Source: an uncultured Erythrobacter sp.
Lineage (GTDB): Bacteria; Pseudomonadota; Alphaproteobacteria; Sphingomonadales; Sphingomonadaceae
Assembly (NCBI GenBank): GCA_947258465.1
Contig: CAMYIQ010000169.1
Span: 1 to 8,575 of the forward strand
Direction: 5' to 3'
DNA: 8,575 bases
Part shown: one piece after another, positions 5,743 through 8,575 of the stretch
How positions within the stretch are numbered: position 1 is the stretch's first letter
How the letters are laid out: the number at the start of each line of letters is the position of its first letter
Position numbers and translations under genes: made by a program
The notes under the pieces: generated by a model
The model's database searches: none
What the model was told of the DNA's origin: nothing
What the model saw: the letters and a program-made list of their open reading frames with translations, nothing else

Positions 5743-8575
5743 CAGGGCACGAGGCTTTCGTGCAGGATGCGGATGCGCAGGGCCTCGTCCGGGTCGAGAT
5801 AACGCCGGGTGGTTTCCTGCAGCATCGCGGGCGTCACCGCGCGGATACGGTCTTCGTAGCTGCGCACGCGGTCGAGGCGCTCGGCGCGTAATTGCGCCTC
5901 GTCGATCGCTCGCAGCCACCAGCCATTTTCGCGGCGGCTGAGCGCGATCTTCTCGAGCAGCGGCGCGCGGGCGCGCTCGAGCAGGTCGGCCGATATCGGA
6001 CCCTCGCGGAATTCGCCCGTAATGGCATCGACCACGGCGAAAACCTCGTCGGCCTGCTCGGGGGCGACCACGATCGAGGTCGAGAAGGTCCCGAAATCGC
6101 GATAGATGTGCGACATGCTCGAACTGGCGCCGGGCGAATAGGACGCGCCCAGTTCCTCGCGGATGCGCTCCAGCATTTCGAGCCGCACTACGCTGGCAAG
6201 CAGCTGCATCGTCGCCTCTTCCTGCGCGTCGTCGTCATCGGTGGTCGGCCAGATGGTCATCGCCAGCGCCTGATCGGGCGCACCCGCATGCGTCAGCACG
6301 CGTTCGCTGCGATCGGCGGTGAACCGGGCAAGCCGTTCGCTTTCCCATTCGTCGAGCGTCGCCGCGCGTGGCGGCAAGGCGCCGAAGGTCTCGGCTACCG
6401 CGGCAATCACCGCGTCAGCGTCGAAATCGCCGACGATCGAGATCTCGATCGGGGCGGCGGCGAACTGAGGGGTAATCAGACGGCGTGCGGCGTCCAGCGA
6501 CACGCCTGCCAGGTCTGCTTCGGAAGGGATGCCGAAGCGGGGATTTCCGTCGGCCACCAATCGCGCGACCTGCGCGCGCGCGACCGCTTGCGGGGTTGCG
6601 TCGAGCTGGACGAGGTAGGGCGGCAGGATCGTCTGCCAGCGGCTGAGCATTTCCGATCGCAGGCCGGGATCGCCGACATAGGCAGCGCTCAGGCGCATTT
6701 GCAGCGGCAGATCGGCCATGGTTCCGCTGCCACGCACGGAGAACTTGTCCTCGCCCGTATGGAAACCGTATGTCAGGCGGTGCCCGGCGAGGATCTGGCG
6801 CAGCTCGTCGTAACTATGCTCGCCCAGACCGCCAAGCGCGCCGACCGATGACAGGAAGCTTGCCTGCCCCATTTCGGTGGCGGGCAGGGCCAGTTTCCCC
6901 GACCCGATGCGGATCGCATACCGCAGGCGATCCTTTTCAAAGTCGGTAAACTTCAAGTTCAATCGAACATTATTTTCGAACCGTATCGTCCTGACGTCGA
7001 GATCCGCGATCATGGTGTCTTCGGCGATAGCGGATGGCTGGCCGAAATCGTCATAGGCAAAGGCCAGCCCGTCACGGCCCTGTGCCGCAGCCACAGGCCG
7101 CGCCGCGGAATTCCGCCAGGTTTCGAGTATAGTCCGCTCGGCATCGGGAATGGCCTGCTTGGTCGACACATGGATCAGCGGGTCGGACAGCGCGAAATGC
7201 TGCGCGAAGGCTTGCGAAACGGCTTCTGCGGTGATTTCCGGCTTGTGCGCGAGAAACAGATCGTAGCTCGTTTGCGGCGTGATGAAGATGCGGTCGCGCC
7301 GGGCGGTCGACAGAATGCTCTCGGCAAGCTGGCGGTTGCGCCGTGTGTCCTGCTGACGGGCCGCATCGCGATAGCGTTGTTCGAAATTGGCGAGTTGTTC
7401 GGCCAGTTCCGCGTCGGAAAAACCGTGTTCGAGGGCGCGGCGCCATTCCTGTTCGCTCACTTCGAGCGCGCGCTGCCATTCGCCCTCGCGCGCCTGCACC
7501 CGCACTTGCGCCTGTCGCTGGATATCGAAGAAGTCGGTGGCCGAGGCGCGCCCGCTGATGATCGGCGCGTCGGCGGCGTTGGCAATACGTTGCAACCGGC
7601 GATTGACGATCGCCGTGCCGAGGGCGACAAGCCGCGAGCGATCGATTTCGGCGATCGTCGGCCGGTGTTCGACATAGGGCGCGAACCGATCGATCACGAC
7701 CACATGCGGCACGTCGGGGTCGACGAAATTGGCGGCCGCCGGGCCGCGTGCCGGATCGATATGGCCCTTCTCGATCTCGCGACGCGGGGTGGGCGGGGCC
7801 CTCCAGTCGCCGAAGCGCGCGCGGATCTTCGCCTCGATCATGTCCGGATCGACATCGCCGACCACCACCAGCGCGGCGTTGTCGGGGCGGTAGAAGCGGC
7901 GGTAGAGATCGCGCAGCACCCGGCCCGGTGCGCTGTCGACGATCGCCCCGGTCCCCTCGGCCCGGAAACGCTTTGCATACCGCGTTTCGGGAGCGACGAA
8001 GCGGAGATAGTGCTTGAGGCGGCGGATCGCGAAAGTGTTGCGTGTGCGCGTTTCGGACTGGATGATCCCGCGCTCGCGATCGACCGCATCGTCGGCAATG
8101 GTCAGTTCGCTGGCGGTTTCGCGCATCAGCATCAGCGCCGTGTCGATCAGTTCCGGATCGGTGCGCGGCAGGTCGAGCTTGTAGATCGTGTCCTCGAACC
8201 CGGTCGAGGCATTGGTGTCCGCCCCGAATGCAAGCCCCAGCCGTTCGAGCAGCTTGGTCATCTCGCCTTCGGGCACATTACGCGATCCGTTGAAGGCCAT
8301 GTGTTCGATCATATGCGCGAGGCCGAGTTCGTGTTTTTCCTCGTCGATCCAGCCGATATCGAAGCCCAGGCGCACCACTGCCGTATCCTTCGGCGTGCCG
8401 TTTTTCAGGATCGCATAGCGCATTCCGTTTTCGAGCACGCCGAAGCGCACAGCCTGGTCGGGCGCGATATCGTAGACCGGGTGGCCCCAGCCGGTGCTGG
8501 CCCGCGCTGGTTCGGCTGCGGCGGGCGCAGGCGTCTCCTGAGCAGCGAGGGCGGCGGGCAGCGCGAGCGCAAGAA
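5742..8575 (-). CDS. M16 (pitrilysin/insulinase family) zinc peptidase, predicted periplasmic; N-terminus cut by window edge
   Basis: 943 residues are visible, numbered from the first whole codon (8573-8571). They begin LALALPAALAAQ, the hydrophobic core and likely cut site of a Sec signal peptide, so the start codon lies just right of the window; the internal GTG at 8450 is not the start. An Ala/Pro-rich linker follows, then the first M16 domain with the inverted zinc motif His87-x-x-Glu90-His91 (in AHMIEHMAFNG) and the ERGIIQSE segment, where Glu174 should be the third zinc ligand and Glu167 its conserved partner. The FYRPDNAALVVVGDVDP segment marks the first M16 C-terminal domain. The second half repeats the fold (FENNVRLNLKF, later IVGDFDADAV and LGASYSPGASSS) but has no HxxEH, as usual for two-half M16 enzymes such as PqqL. 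It should degrade unfolded chains or peptides in the periplasm; the substrate is unknown. It converges on the TonB receptor gene across a shared hairpin. Confidence 0.94.
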   Translation of the reverse strand, partial: LALALPAALAAQETPAPAAAEPARASTGWGHPVYDIAPDQAVRFGVLENGMRYAILKNGTPKDTAVVRLGFDIGWIDEEKHELGLAHMIEHMAFNGSRNVPEGEMTKLLERLGLAFGADTNASTGFEDTIYKLDLPRTDPELIDTALMLMRETASELTIADDAVDRERGIIQSETRTRNTFAIRRLKHYLRFVAPETRYAKRFRAEGTGAIVDSAPGRVLRDLYRRFYRPDNAALVVVGDVDPDMIEAKIRARFGDWRAPPTPRREIEKGHIDPARGPAAANFVDPDVPHVVVIDRFAPYVEHRPTIAEIDRSRLVALGTAIVNRRLQRIANAADAPIISGRASATDFFDIQRQAQVRVQAREGEWQRALEVSEQEWRRALEHGFSDAELAEQLANFEQRYRDAARQQDTRRNRQLAESILSTARRDRIFITPQTSYDLFLAHKPEITAEAVSQAFAQHFALSDPLIHVSTKQAIPDAERTILETWRNSAARPVAAAQGRDGLAFAYDDFGQPSAIAEDTMIADLDVRTIRFENNVRLNLKFTDFEKDRLRYAIRIGSGKLALPATEMGQASFLSSVGALGGLGEHSYDELRQILAGHRLTYGFHTGEDKFSVRGSGTMADLPLQMRLSAAYVGDPGLRSEMLSRWQTILPPYLVQLDATPQAVARAQVARLVADGNPRFGIPSEADLAGVSLDAARRLITPQFAAAPIEISIVGDFDADAVIAAVAETFGALPPRAATLDEWESERLARFTADRSERVLTHAGAPDQALAMTIWPTTDDDDAQEEATMQLLASVVRLEMLERIREELGASYSPGASSSMSHIYRDFGTFSTSIVVAPEQADEVFAVVDAITGEFREGPISADLLERARAPLLEKIALSRRENGWWLRAIDEAQLRAERLDRVRSYEDRIRAVTPAMLQETTRRYLDPDEALRIRILHESLVP

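Noticed and set aside
5892..6851. 319-aa open frame on the plus strand opposite the M16 peptidase
   Set aside because: It is antisense to a clear M16 gene and has Arg/Gly/His-rich sequence with no recognisable family.
8448..8450. GTG as start of the M16 peptidase
   Set aside because: The frame continues to the window edge and encodes a signal-peptide core and linker; this GTG is an internal valine.

Overview
The window reads as ordinary chromosome of a high-GC alphaproteobacterium, most likely a sphingomonad of the Erythrobacteraceae/Sphingomonadaceae type. This is inferred from strong G/C preference at third codon positions, a sphingomonad-style TonB-dependent receptor with a VTANRREENLQDV start to its mature region, a separate purS-purQ pair, and a large periplasmic M16 peptidase. 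The lineage is an inference from protein style, not from a marker gene. No transposase, integrase, tRNA, rRNA, CRISPR array or phage gene is visible.

Layout from left to right. (1) Bases 1-2247, plus strand: a membrane-anchored PAS-GGDEF-EAL protein for cyclic-di-GMP turnover. Its frame is open at the left edge, so its start may lie outside. (2) Bases 2248-3158, minus strand: purS then purQ, two of the three parts of formylglycinamidine ribonucleotide synthase, in a one-base-overlap operon. The purQ stop directly abuts the stop of the c-di-GMP gene. (3) Bases 3159-3428: a 270-base divergent control region with an AT-rich island. (4) Bases 3429-5678, plus strand: a complete TonB-dependent outer-membrane receptor with a signal peptide. 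(5) Bases 5679-5741: a short convergent gap holding a perfect 12-bp hairpin terminator. (6) Bases 5742-8575, minus strand: a two-half M16 zinc peptidase, predicted periplasmic. Its extreme N-terminus lies beyond the right edge; the last visible codons encode the hydrophobic part of a signal peptide.

The genes do not form one pathway. purS and purQ work together, with a PurL that is not in the window. The receptor and the M16 peptidase act in adjacent envelope compartments and share a terminator; a functional link between them is possible by analogy with receptor/M16 protease pairs that import and cut iron-containing proteins, but they are convergent rather than co-transcribed. I did not find a convincing undescribed system. 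The points most worth a second look are the zero-spacing convergent stops with a GC hairpin across the junction, the structured divergent leader, the missing inhibitory site in the GGDEF domain, and an AT-rich, rare-codon patch at the boundary of the two M16 halves.
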